DNA of 64,000 bases from Fodinisporobacter ferrooxydans (GTDB taxonomy: Bacteria; Bacillota; Bacilli; Tumebacillales; MYW30-H2), in the NCBI RefSeq assembly GCF_022818495.1, contig NZ_CP089291.1:4729501-4793500 (forward strand), read 5' to 3'. The position numbers were made by a program, and so were the translations under genes. The notes beneath the pieces are model-generated. The model was not told the DNA's origin. It was given only the letters and a program-made list of their open reading frames with translations, and made no database searches. Shown one piece after another: positions 19,943 to 28,505 of this stretch. Within the stretch, counting starts at the first letter, position 1. Every line of letters starts with the position of its first letter.

Positions 19943-20268
19943 TTTGTGTCTTCCTCCCGTAAAATTTTTCTCTGTTCAAGATGCTGCTCCAGGGCGTCAA
20001 CATGCCGATTCCACGTCAGCCGATAAGCACTCAACCACTCGTCAATTTCCGCAAGGGGTCTAGCATCCAGAGAATAGATCCGACGCTGGGACTGAACCTG
20101 GACCTGCACCAGACCACTTTCTCTAAGCGTCCTCAGGTGTTTGGATATCAAGGGTTGTGACAGACCGAGATCTTTTGCCAGTTCAGTGACACTAGAATCG
20201 GACTGTAGCAGTCGGTCCAGGATGCGTCGGCGGGAAGGTTCTGCAATTACGGCATAGGTGTCAAGCAC
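19939..20268 (-). CDS. ArsR-family transcriptional regulator
   Basis: 109 residues: winged helix with VTELAKDLGLSQPLISKHLRTL (part of the recognition helix) and a wing QVQSQRRIYSLD. No metal-binding cysteine motif, so it belongs to the non-metal AHSA1-linked branch. It is co-translated with the SRPBCC gene and most likely represses its own operon. Confidence 0.92.
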   Translation of the reverse strand: MLDTYAVIAEPSRRRILDRLLQSDSSVTELAKDLGLSQPLISKHLRTLRESGLVQVQVQSQRRIYSLDARPLAEIDEWLSAYRLTWNRHVDALEQHLEQRKILREEDTK

Positions 20269-20303
20269 TGCCTTTGCCTCCTCCCTTCATGATTCTATTA
20301 TAA

Positions 20304-20350
20304 ACCATTATATCATAAACATACATTCATATAACTGATAATTCATATAA
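20304..20350 (-). promoter_or_regulatory. Promoter and probable operator of the arsR-SRPBCC operon
   Basis: The minus strand has TATAAT at 20312-20307. Two direct copies of ATTCATATAA (plus strand 20325-20334 and 20341-20350), 16 bases apart, cover the -35 region and are plausible regulator binding sites. Confidence 0.45.
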
Positions 20351-20486
20351 TGTACAAAGTGAAATGGGCCAATAAATAGTGCCAATCGCATTTTCGGTGG
20401 AACAGCGCGTCCTACCGCACCATTTACGATTTACGAGGGAGGAGTACCATCAAAATTTTTACAAAAAAAATTGTAAAGAATATGAA

Positions 20487-20663
20487 CTAGTAGATTTCTG
20501 CAGCGTCGTCTATCTCCACCAGTCCTTTATCCACTTTAACTTCCCGACTTGAGTAGGGTATGCGCAACATTTTCGAGGCTCGCTCCCGGTTTTTCAGCCA
20601 AAGTTCGTACAGATAGCGGTCCATCAAGGCCGTCTCTCCCTGTGGGTCACGCTCCTCGATCCA
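20487..20663 (-). pseudogene. 3' fragment of an unidentified gene fused to the end of the CRISPR array
   Basis: An open frame of 58 codons (including GETALMDRYLYELWLKNRER and ending DDAAEIY) begins abruptly within the broken terminal CRISPR repeat and stops at 20487. It has no start codon of its own near the junction and reads like a C-terminal fragment of a larger protein. I do not recognise the family. The join suggests a deletion that removed the array end and the front of this gene. Confidence 0.5.
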
Positions 20664-21344
20664 TCAATTGTAACAGTCTTCGCCATTCTTGCAGTTATCA
20701 CTAAATAACCACTTTCAGTCCCCTTTGAACCGGGTCATCAATTGTAACATTCATCTCTCACAGGACACGCCCCATCGTTCAACGCCTTTCAGTCCCCTTT
20801 GAACCGGGTCATCAATTGTAACTGAATCATTGTAGGTATGTCCATTAAATACTGAATTAACTTTCAGTCCCCTTTGAACCGGGTCATCAATTGTAACTAT
20901 GGTGATTTTGTATCCAAACTCGGACAGAGCGCACTCTTTCAGTCCCCTTTGAACCGGGTCATCAATTGTAACAGGGGCGCTTGTGTGCTTGTGGGATGCT
21001 GTACATGTGCTTTCAGTCCCCTTTGAACCGGGTCATCAATTGTAACACGGCTATCCGCGCCGATTGCCCAACCATCTGCAAATCTTTCAGTCCCCTTTGA
21101 ACCGGGTCATCAATTGTAACCGAAGTGGAAGACAGGCTGTATGATGCGGTTCTTGTCATCTTTCAGTCCCCTTTGAACCGGGTCATCAATTGTAACTCAT
21201 CGTTATTCCAGGCGGCAATATCTTGATTTCCGTCCTTTCAGTCCCCTTTGAACCGGGTCATCAATTGTAACAACGAGCGTAATGGGAAAACCGATTGATT
21301 GGGCGCCCTTTCAGTCCCCTTTGAACCGGGTCATCAATTGTAAC
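20661..21344 (-). CRISPR. CRISPR array, nine intact 37-bp repeats plus a broken terminal one
   Basis: Identical 37-bp repeats start on the plus strand at 20712, 20786, 20861, 20936, 21010, 21084, 21160, 21235 and 21308. Spacers are 36-39 bp. Only 14 bases of a tenth repeat remain at 20661-20674, with one mismatch. In the minus orientation the repeat starts GTTACAATTGATGACCC and ends GGGGACTGAAAG, the usual form of a type I repeat whose last eight bases become the crRNA 5' handle. That, the decay at the left end and the AT-rich right flank put the leader on the right and transcription on the minus strand, the same as the cas genes. Confidence 0.97.
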
Positions 21345-21591
21345 CGACCGCGATGGGCGTCAAAAATCCCAGTCGTGGTGCGGGTTCGCACAATTATAAT
21401 TACTGTAACTTTCTTCACGTTTTCCGAGGATTGAATTTTCGTTATAATATGGCGGCTATCCTCGAAATTCCATAAAAGTATATCTTGATAACAATAATAT
21501 ACCCTATAGCAGAATATTTCATGTACAAAAAGTCTATACTAATTTATTTCCTTATATCGCTTAATCAATTGAACTTCGTTAAAATTTGACG
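21345..21591 (-). promoter_or_regulatory. CRISPR leader region
   Basis: AT-rich sequence between the first repeat and the Fic gene. A TATAAT on the minus strand near 21395 lies about 50 bases before the first repeat and may be the -10 of the array promoter. An inverted pair CGAGGAT/ATCCTCG lies at about 21425-21465. Confidence 0.55.
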
Positions 21592-22341
21592 CTATGATCT
21601 TTTGTCAGACAATCCAAGTGCCCATAAATAACTATCTAACATCCGCTCCACAGCTTCTGAAACCAATAATACTAGCGGCTCGACATTTCCTGTTTCATCT
21701 GCTCCTCTTAAAGCATTATAATAATTGGAACGATCCTCCTGACGAATAATTGCCGGTGGATAGTGATCCTGCATCAAAATCAGATTCATGAGTAGACGTG
21801 CAGTACGTCCGTTTCCATCTATAAAAGGATGAATATGTACAAATCGGTGATGAAAAGTTGCTGCTCTTTCAACCGGATGTAATGTTTTTCCTTCGTTATC
21901 AAGCCATTCAAGCAAATCTCGCATCAACCCCGGAACTAACGAATTCATCGGGGGAATATGAGGACTTCCTTGGATAAATACGTTAACAGTACGGTAGGCT
22001 CCTGCTTCACGTTCACGGATATTTTTTAAAATTAACTGATGAATTTGTTTGATTACAAACTCGCTGATCCGGGTATCCTTGCTAATAAGTTCTTCAATCA
22101 AGACTATAGCTTCCGCATGATTTATGACTTCAAAATGCTCTCGAAGAGATTTACCGCCTACTGTAATTCCTTCCAGAACTACCTTGGTTTCCGACAAAGT
22201 GAGAGTGTTTCCTTCAATTGCATTCGAATGATAAGTCCATTCCACTAGGAGATGTTCTTTTAAATTCTTTACAAGTGCTTCCGGCAAGGGCCTTTTCGAA
22301 TCTAACAGTTTCTTTTTTTCCTCAATCCGTCGAAAGTCCAT
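21592..22341 (-). CDS. Fic-domain protein with built-in inhibitory helix (class II)
   Basis: 249 residues. The Fic motif HPFIDGNGRTAR gives the catalytic histidine and nucleotide-binding residues of an AMPylating enzyme. The N-terminal helix has SNAIEGN, matching the inhibitory (S/T)xxxE(G/N) motif, so activity is probably self-restrained. The front also has a KEHLLVEWTYHSNAIEGN region common to Fic/DOC proteins. It lies between the array leader and cas5 on the same strand. A defence or toxin role is inference from location only. Confidence 0.92.
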   Translation of the reverse strand: MDFRRIEEKKKLLDSKRPLPEALVKNLKEHLLVEWTYHSNAIEGNTLTLSETKVVLEGITVGGKSLREHFEVINHAEAIVLIEELISKDTRISEFVIKQIHQLILKNIREREAGAYRTVNVFIQGSPHIPPMNSLVPGLMRDLLEWLDNEGKTLHPVERAATFHHRFVHIHPFIDGNGRTARLLMNLILMQDHYPPAIIRQEDRSNYYNALRGADETGNVEPLVLLVSEAVERMLDSYLWALGLSDKRS

Positions 22342-22382
22342 TTCTACACCTTCTTTTTCTTTACCTACAATGATTGAAATAA

Positions 22383-22410
22383 CTCTAAGACCTCATATGA
22401 GGCCTCAGAG
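22383..22410 (-). terminator. Hairpin after cas5
   Basis: Inverted repeat with core GCCTCATATGAGG and outer CTCT/AGAG pairs directly after the cas5 stop; the following sequence is only moderately T-rich, so termination may be partial. Confidence 0.5.
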
Positions 22411-22413
22411 CTT

Positions 22414-23112
22414 TTAAGACGATCCACTCGATTCACGTTTAAACCAAGTATAACCACGACTAGATGCAACCTGATGATAAGGAACAAAAACAGATTTCAT
22501 AATTCTATCTCGTCCTATTCGGGCAGCCGTATCATCAAAAGTATTGATACTAGGAAAAGTTGCTTTTGGTCCCATATCGTCAAGATATTGCATTATCACA
22601 TCACTGCTAAATTTACCATTTTCACCAAGAAAATAGCTAAACGTACTTCCCAAATATTCTTGGATCCCTTGACAAATAGGTTGTAAAAAACCCCCTCTCT
22701 TACCAAAATAGTTAACATGAAAGAATAAAAGTTTTAACTTATCAATATGATTTTGTGTCAAATTTTCTATTTTCACCGCAATTTTGAGTGTTCCATCGTA
22801 AAAAACAAATTCGCGAAACCCTACGGAAGTAATAAATGCTGGCCCTGCTTTTTTATCTTTTGGTTCCGTAAGAATTTTAATAAAACTGTTATTTACGACT
22901 GCCTGTTCAGGTGGTTCAAAACGAATTTCCAAATCACGAATCCAAGGGAATTCCAACGAAACATCGAGTCCCATTCGAAAAGCGGCATCCAATAGTGCCA
23001 TTTTAACACTATACATGGTTGGAATAAGATTGGTCTTACCTCCGGAACTCGTAGCAGACGAATTTCTTAATGAGAAAAGTGAAGTGTGCTGATACGTTGT
23101 CACCAGCCACAT
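22414..23112 (-). CDS. cas5: Cas5 (RAMP subunit of Cascade)
   Basis: 232 residues. The N-terminus (TSLFSLRNSSATSSGGKTN) and the later glycine-rich segment VNYFGKRGGF resemble Cas5 proteins of the type I-A/I-B group. Cas5 binds the crRNA 5' handle and caps the Cas7 backbone. It starts four bases after cas7. Identification rests on operon position and on these motifs; subtype not assigned. Confidence 0.8.
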   Translation of the reverse strand: MWLVTTYQHTSLFSLRNSSATSSGGKTNLIPTMYSVKMALLDAAFRMGLDVSLEFPWIRDLEIRFEPPEQAVVNNSFIKILTEPKDKKAGPAFITSVGFREFVFYDGTLKIAVKIENLTQNHIDKLKLLFFHVNYFGKRGGFLQPICQGIQEYLGSTFSYFLGENGKFSSDVIMQYLDDMGPKATFPSINTFDDTAARIGRDRIMKSVFVPYHQVASSRGYTWFKRESSGSS

Positions 23113-23116
23113 ATGA

Positions 23117-24061
23117 CTACCTCACTTGCTCGATGAGATCCGCCATAATTTTTGTAAACTCAGATTGGGACTCAAACTTATACGTTGTTATAGCATCTGA
23201 AAACAACCGATTCAGGTTTTCCTGAATTTTTTGAACTTCATCAAGATACGACCCATTCAAAGGACTAACTGTAGGAGCAGGTATGGCAGCAGTCGATGTT
23301 GTTACAATCCCTTGAAAATTGACGATATGCGGGAATTGGGTATTTCTATGGGCACCAAGCGGCCTAATAAAGGTCAGCAAAATACTCTCAAGCAGAGCCC
23401 GAGTTCGCTTTTTACGATCCTCATCAGTAATCTGGTATTCACGTTCAACATCATTAAACCCTACTCTTGATAATTCAGCATTCATAACAAGAGCATATTC
23501 ACCAGAGCTCGCAGGTCGATAAAAAATATTCTGTCCAAGATTTGCCCCTGATTCATCGCCAGAGCCTTGACCACGGTTGTTATCAAATTTAACGTGAAAA
23601 TAAGATTCAGTCCGAGTTTTCTCAGGAACTCCAACCAACCAACCAAATTCTACAGTAGACTTTCTTGGAGTCGAACGTCCACCCTGTGTGATCAAAACAC
23701 CTTCCAAATCATCCACCGCACAGTGTTGAAGAACTTTTTTCAATGTATCTCCAATCGCATTTTTATCGCCAAGAGATTTAAAAAACTCTGCATCCGCATT
23801 AATACGATTGGAATTAAACTTGGTACATCCTGCACAAAGTGGAAGTTCCTTTTCAAGAGCCAATCCATGAAGATGCTCAGCTTGGATATGCTTAAGCATA
23901 TCACCAGAAATCGCGTTTACAACTGTCGGTTCACCATTTTCGTCTACAATATGAACCATTCGCGTCTGTAATTGATTGCCTTCCGCCCCTTCATTATTCA
24001 AAGAGTGCATATCAATTGTTAATATCCCTGAAATAGAGAGAGATTGCATCAACATTGTCAT
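23117..24061 (-). CDS. cas7: Cas7 (DevR/Csa2-type Cascade backbone)
   Basis: 314 residues. ISGILTIDMHSLNNEGAEGN, AISGDMLKHIQAEHL and the cysteine pair LCAGC match the DevR/Csa2 branch of Cas7 (Pfam DevR), and ITQGGRSTPRKSTVEFGW follows the expected pattern. Several copies line the crRNA in the interference complex. The ATG overlaps the cas8 stop (ATGA). The I-A and I-B families share this Cas7 type. Confidence 0.9.
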   Translation of the reverse strand: MTMLMQSLSISGILTIDMHSLNNEGAEGNQLQTRMVHIVDENGEPTVVNAISGDMLKHIQAEHLHGLALEKELPLCAGCTKFNSNRINADAEFFKSLGDKNAIGDTLKKVLQHCAVDDLEGVLITQGGRSTPRKSTVEFGWLVGVPEKTRTESYFHVKFDNNRGQGSGDESGANLGQNIFYRPASSGEYALVMNAELSRVGFNDVEREYQITDEDRKKRTRALLESILLTFIRPLGAHRNTQFPHIVNFQGIVTTSTAAIPAPTVSPLNGSYLDEVQKIQENLNRLFSDAITTYKFESQSEFTKIMADLIEQVR

Positions 24062-25773
24062 ATTCCAACTTCCTCCTCGGTATAATCATTATCTTCATGT
24101 GTCTTATCATCTTTTGCCGAAGCAAAAGCGATCAGAAGCATAGCGATTGCTTCAGTTTCTTTTTGCCCTTTGTAGCGATCCAGCAACTCTCCAAATTGAC
24201 TTAATTCCTGCTCTGAAACCCGTTTACGGCGTCGTCCAGGCTTATCCCGAATCTGTTCCTCTCTTCGTGCATTTTCGTAGTTGAATTCATTTACAAATTC
24301 TGCTATAACGCATAGTAATTCTTCGCGAAATTTCGCTTTACGTTTGATTTCCTGAAACAAACCATATTTAATGTCAAAGACCTGTTGTCCTTTTGATTTC
24401 AGGTATTGCTCACTGACTGTAGCCTGTTTGATGGCTCGTGCAATCCCCCGGAATCCATCATTTTCAATAATCTCTTTAACAGGTAAACCTATTTTTGACA
24501 TTCTGAACAGCACCTCCAAATTTGACGATTGAAACGATCGAATGGGTCGATTTTTATCTCTTCGACTCATAATAAGTGGCCCATAACTCCCTAAAAATCT
24601 TAAAAAAACAATCCAATCCGAGGCAGAGAGAAAATCCCGATAGAGCTGAAGAAGCGACGCTTCTTCATGTTTGTCTTCATCTAATAATTGAAGGGCCTTT
24701 TTATGTTCTTCAATCAAGTTTGTCCATCTATTGATGTCGTTTTCATCGTAGATCTGAAACCAATCCGGTAGCCCAACTGAAGAAATATTGGACACCGGCC
24801 TTGCCGACCCCAAGGACTTAAAATAAGCTGTTTGTACCGAGGAAATAACGTCCCTGGGAGTCATTCCTTGGGGAGTGATATATGCCCATTCATCGATTTC
24901 CTTCTTTTCAGACTTCCCGAGAAGAAACGTAACCAAATCAAATACTGCAAAGATGTCGGCTTTACGTGAATTCCAGACAGGAGTCAACTCCAAACGGTTT
25001 AGAGTTTCCAGATTACCCATGCCAATATTTCCTGGGACGGGGACCATCATTTTGATGTCATCACCGATGGTATACCCCCATAGTACAACCTCAGACCCAA
25101 TAAACCGTAACCATTCTTCAAACCAGTCTGTGAAAACCGAAGGTAGGGATGCACGTGCCGCACTGTCAGGTTTGGGGCGATTGATTCCTTTTCCGATAGC
25201 AGGGTTGAATACCTGAACAGCCGGAATTTTTGGCCTAAATTTGGTATTGATATCGCCAGACAGTTGCCCAATTCCCAAGGAAGCTAATTTATTTTTCACA
25301 CTTTCAGCCAAATCATCTAAACTCGTGGACCATATCTCTTCGAAAAGTTTATTACGGACATTTATACCTTGTAAAATGTTTATTTTCTGGTATGAATAAA
25401 AAATTCTAGGCGGTTCCGGTAATTCCGAAAGATCTTGACCAGCTTTTTTCCGTTTTCTTGCTTCTCTTAAAGTATCTGCCCTTGCTTTATTTTCAATATA
25501 ATTAAACGTTCTTGCTCCTGCGGGCGGGGTTTCTTCTGGTTTTGTCTGTATAAAATAAAACAATGGTTCACGTTGTAATACTGAATAATCCGCCTGTTCC
25601 AGATCGATTGATTCAGCAAGTTTTACGCGAAAACTCCCTGACTCCTCGATAACCTCTGTCTCCAATGTTCCTCGGGAAATTGCCCATATCATCTTCGAGA
25701 GCCCTACGGCAGCCAAAGCATCTGCATATGTCCCAGTACGTTTTTGGATGTAAAATTGATTATACTTCGTCAT
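24058..25773 (-). CDS. cas8: Cas8-like large subunit, subtype not recognised
   Basis: 571 residues. No catalytic motif is visible. It is assigned by position (between cas3 and cas7 with overlaps on both sides), by size, and by an N-terminus (IQKRTGTYADALAAVGLSKM) like that of several Cas8 families. In Cascade this subunit reads the PAM and recruits Cas3. A separate small subunit (Cas11) gene is not present; in some type I-B systems it comes from an internal start within cas8. The protein lacks the CxxC-CxxC zinc finger of Cst1 types. The divergence is a reason not to force it into I-A or I-B. Confidence 0.7.
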   Translation of the reverse strand: MTKYNQFYIQKRTGTYADALAAVGLSKMIWAISRGTLETEVIEESGSFRVKLAESIDLEQADYSVLQREPLFYFIQTKPEETPPAGARTFNYIENKARADTLREARKRKKAGQDLSELPEPPRIFYSYQKINILQGINVRNKLFEEIWSTSLDDLAESVKNKLASLGIGQLSGDINTKFRPKIPAVQVFNPAIGKGINRPKPDSAARASLPSVFTDWFEEWLRFIGSEVVLWGYTIGDDIKMMVPVPGNIGMGNLETLNRLELTPVWNSRKADIFAVFDLVTFLLGKSEKKEIDEWAYITPQGMTPRDVISSVQTAYFKSLGSARPVSNISSVGLPDWFQIYDENDINRWTNLIEEHKKALQLLDEDKHEEASLLQLYRDFLSASDWIVFLRFLGSYGPLIMSRRDKNRPIRSFQSSNLEVLFRMSKIGLPVKEIIENDGFRGIARAIKQATVSEQYLKSKGQQVFDIKYGLFQEIKRKAKFREELLCVIAEFVNEFNYENARREEQIRDKPGRRRKRVSEQELSQFGELLDRYKGQKETEAIAMLLIAFASAKDDKTHEDNDYTEEEVGI

Positions 25774-28159
25774 TCTTCCCCTCCAATCCCAACTTATTAT
25801 TGTGATTCTGCTGGGATCTACGATCTGATAGCCGTAATCTTCTCACCAAGTACCAATAAAACGCCAATACATTTCGATCTTGTAACCATGTAACAAGATT
25901 ATCAAAATGATGCGATTCATTTTGCGGTTTTAAAAATGGTTCATAATGTAGCCCCTGTAAACTACGAATCACATGTTCCCTTGCACCTTTGGCAAAGACA
26001 ATCGGTTCTGACCTTTCGCTGAAAGCATTGTGATGACGTAAAATAGCAACTAATAGCGGGACCGCTATCTTTTTATCACGGAATTCTTTTCCTACCCATT
26101 CCTGCAGTGCAATTGCACCTTCACCAGCGTGAGGTGGCCTTTTGTAAGAACTTTTGTTGTTTGCGCGTCGTTCAAACTGATTTTCTGCATCAAAATCAGT
26201 ATGAGCTAGAAATTCATGTTCTTGCTTGTTTTTGACGTCCGCTTGCCAAAGTCGGACTTTCCGCTGAAATTCAACACCTAATTTCCCTACATCATGCAAT
26301 GCTGTGGTTAGTTCAGATAATTCATCCACTTTTTGTGCACTTAGTTGAAAAGTTGATGCTATATATTTCGATGCAACACTGTACTTTTCCTTTTCTTTCC
26401 TGTGCACATCCCTAACTTCTTTTATATGCTCCATATACGTTTCCCTTAAATAGCTATATCGTTCAAAAGCGGTTCCAGATTCATCTAAGAGATATTTTGA
26501 GTAGGTAAGTCCAGATTCTCCAAGCAACAGTCCTACTATATTGTGATAATTTGCAATCTGCGGAGCCAGAACCAGCAGTGTAACCTGCAGAGCCTCTTGT
26601 GTTCGTTTTATCGGTCGCCATTGAATCTCTTCCCCATAGTCTTGGCTGTCGGGAAACTCGGGAATAAAGACAAGTTTACTTTCTTCCCATTGATATTTAT
26701 TATCTTCAGCTAAAGTATGCAAAAAATAACGGAGCCTCCCACGACTTATCGATACAACCTGTGGTTTTTTTCGCAAATCCAATTCTTTCGGATCGGGGTG
26801 AAGTATTATGGAAACATTGTCAATGCTTCTGACGAGTCCGCTTGTATCCGCATTTCCGGTGATCAACGCATTCGTTATTTCTTTACTCCGTATGAACAAG
26901 TCTCTTATAGTTTCAGTAATTCTCTTTTGATCAATTGGTTCATGGACCTCTGATATCCAAGTTTCTTCAAGTTCGGGAGTCATTTTCGCATTCGGAGGCA
27001 GGTGTTGCAATAGTTCTTCCGTCTTCAACATTATTTTTATATCTTGTTGGTCGCCATTTTTTGAGGCATAAGGAAGAAAATTATATTCATCTCCTTCTCT
27101 TACCGAATAGACATAAACATTGCCCTCCTCATCGGGAAAACGGGCACATCTGCCAATTCGCTGTATGAGAGAGTTTGCTGGACATAAATCTGTTAATAGA
27201 ACATCTGCAGAAATGTCCAGCCCAGCTTCAACAACTTGAGTTGCTATAAGAATACCCTCCTCAGTGGAATTCTTGGAAAATATTTTAAGTATCCACTTCT
27301 CGACTTCTTCACGATGGTCTTGAAACATAGTAGAGTGAAGAACTTTCACTTCAGGTTTTATATTTGCACCAGACAGTTGCTCATCCAATTGGAAAAAAAG
27401 TTGTTGAGCTTTCTCTACCCTGTTTACCACAACAAGAGTTCTTCCACCTTGATGTTTTCTGACTATTTCACTTGCAGATAACGGGACGTTGGACCAAGTG
27501 ATATAACGTGTACAGTTGGGAAGCATGTTCTGTTCCTCTTTTGTAAGGGCTACAGCTTGTCCCTTCAAATGTCGTTCCAAGGTTTGTACCACTGTTTGCG
27601 GAGCCGTTGCCGTCATGACAAGAAAACGGATATAGGGAGATAGACGATCCATCATGTCAAGGAAAGTCGGCAATGCCTCTCGAAACGACAGCAAATGAAA
27701 CTCATCAATAACTATGTAAGACCCGATTAGGGCTCCCGGAGAAATGTTTGCCGATCGTTTGGAGGTTCCATAAGGCAAGCCAATATACGAACTTAGCAGT
27801 TGATCGATCGTTGTGAAAATAACATCCCCCTCAAAGAAAGAGTCGTTAGGCTGGTTACCCATTTGAATTGTAGAAGTCAGTTCGAATCTTGAAATAACTG
27901 ACTTTGTTGATTCGTACAATGAAGAAGCTAAAGTCCTTAATGGAAGAGCGTAGATCAACCGATCTGCAAAAGAAAGCTCCTTACGACGAGCGTATAAAAA
28001 TGGAAATAATGCTGTCATTGTTTTCCCCGATCCAGTAGGGGCGGTCAAAACCACATTGCGACCTTTAAGTAGAAGCTCAGCAACACGTAATTGGAAGTCG
28101 TAAGGTTTGATTGGCTTTCTATTTTTATTGGATAATAATTCCACAAAAGTTTCTTTCAT
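25760..28159 (-). CDS. cas3: Cas3 helicase-nuclease with C-terminal HD domain
   Basis: 799 residues. Helicase motifs come first: APTGSGKT (Walker A, about residue 42), VIDEFHLL (motif II), TATAP (III) and QRIGRCARF (VI). The HD nuclease signature ALHDVGKLG and ILRHHNAF follow in the last quarter. Most Cas3 proteins have the HD domain first; the reverse order is known for some type I lineages. Cas3 degrades DNA bound by Cascade. It overlaps cas8 by 14 bases. Upstream lies the creTA-like unit. Confidence 0.95.
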   Translation of the reverse strand: MKETFVELLSNKNRKPIKPYDFQLRVAELLLKGRNVVLTAPTGSGKTMTALFPFLYARRKELSFADRLIYALPLRTLASSLYESTKSVISRFELTSTIQMGNQPNDSFFEGDVIFTTIDQLLSSYIGLPYGTSKRSANISPGALIGSYIVIDEFHLLSFREALPTFLDMMDRLSPYIRFLVMTATAPQTVVQTLERHLKGQAVALTKEEQNMLPNCTRYITWSNVPLSASEIVRKHQGGRTLVVVNRVEKAQQLFFQLDEQLSGANIKPEVKVLHSTMFQDHREEVEKWILKIFSKNSTEEGILIATQVVEAGLDISADVLLTDLCPANSLIQRIGRCARFPDEEGNVYVYSVREGDEYNFLPYASKNGDQQDIKIMLKTEELLQHLPPNAKMTPELEETWISEVHEPIDQKRITETIRDLFIRSKEITNALITGNADTSGLVRSIDNVSIILHPDPKELDLRKKPQVVSISRGRLRYFLHTLAEDNKYQWEESKLVFIPEFPDSQDYGEEIQWRPIKRTQEALQVTLLVLAPQIANYHNIVGLLLGESGLTYSKYLLDESGTAFERYSYLRETYMEHIKEVRDVHRKEKEKYSVASKYIASTFQLSAQKVDELSELTTALHDVGKLGVEFQRKVRLWQADVKNKQEHEFLAHTDFDAENQFERRANNKSSYKRPPHAGEGAIALQEWVGKEFRDKKIAVPLLVAILRHHNAFSERSEPIVFAKGAREHVIRSLQGLHYEPFLKPQNESHHFDNLVTWLQDRNVLAFYWYLVRRLRLSDRRSQQNHNNKLGLEGKNDEV

Positions 28160-28177
28160 TTAAAGACACCCCGCATA

Positions 28178-28276
28178 CTATGTTTGCCCCCTATATTCGG
28201 GTCATAAATAATCGAGACATTATAAATCTCTTCATAACTTTCAGTCCCCTGTGAAATTTCGGGTCAATTTTTGTAT
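28178..28276 (-). ncRNA. creA/CreR-like mini-CRISPR guide RNA
   Basis: On the minus strand a first degenerate repeat (28276-28238) keeps the repeat tail AGGGGACTGAAAG and the core GACCCG. A 24-base pseudo-spacer (28237-28214) follows, then a second degenerate repeat (about 28213-28178) with ATGACCCG and AGGGGG. The first 20 spacer bases are TTATGAAGAGATTTATAATG; the minus strand at 28485-28466 reads TTATGTAGATATTTATAATC, differing only at positions 6, 10 and 20, and is preceded by CCT (28488-28486). This is the layout of CreA/CreR guides known from other type I systems, which let Cascade repress a nearby promoter. Expression and processing are inferred. Confidence 0.75.
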
Positions 28277-28282
28277 ATACTT

Positions 28283-28314
28283 ATCAAGAGAGGTGCCTTC
28301 TCACCTCTCTTGAT
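28283..28314 (-). terminator. Strong hairpin between the small ORF and the mini-CRISPR
   Basis: A perfect 13-bp stem (ATCAAGAGAGGTG and its complement) with a six-base loop. There is no good T-run on either strand, so it may be a terminator of the small ORF, an RNA stabiliser, or a protein site. Confidence 0.5.
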
Positions 28315-28330
28315 ACATCCTATGGGGTAC

Positions 28331-28390
28331 CTAATGAATTAAAATAATGGTGATTTTGATAATTACGTACAGCGCTGTTAAATAATTCAT
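28331..28390 (-). CDS. 19-codon hydrophobic ORF, candidate CreT toxin
   Basis: ATG at 28390, stop TAG at 28331; product MNYLTALYVIIKITIILIH. The near-perfect ribosome binding site GGGGGTGAT lies eight bases upstream and a promoter with TATAAT stands about 75 bases upstream. The peptide is almost wholly hydrophobic and could insert in the membrane. It sits between cas6 and cas3, just before the mini-CRISPR whose spacer matches its promoter. That is the arrangement of CreTA modules, in which loss of Cascade releases a toxin. Alternatives: a leader peptide, or a purely RNA-based toxin. Confidence 0.6.
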   Translation of the reverse strand: MNYLTALYVIIKITIILIH

Positions 28391-28460
28391 TAGGATCACC
28401 CCCTTTTTCTTTTTCTGTAACTATTTTTATCTAATCAATTAATTTTCATTCGTTAAAAAA

Positions 28461-28497
28461 CTTGAGATTATAAATATCTACATAAAGGATCGTAAAA
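28461..28497 (-). promoter_or_regulatory. Promoter of the small ORF and target of the pseudo-spacer
   Basis: Minus-strand -10 TATAAT at 28472-28467, with a weak -35 (TTACGA) 17 bases upstream. The -10 lies inside the sequence matched by the mini-CRISPR spacer (28485-28462, 19 of 24 bases). The PAM-side trinucleotide is CCT, a form accepted by several type I-B systems. Confidence 0.65.
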
Positions 28498-28505
28498 CAA
28501 TCATT

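Noticed and set aside
20661-21344. Array read on the plus strand
   Set aside because: The repeat would then start CTTTCAGTCC and lack the GAAAG handle; decay at the left and AT-rich sequence at the right point to minus-strand transcription.
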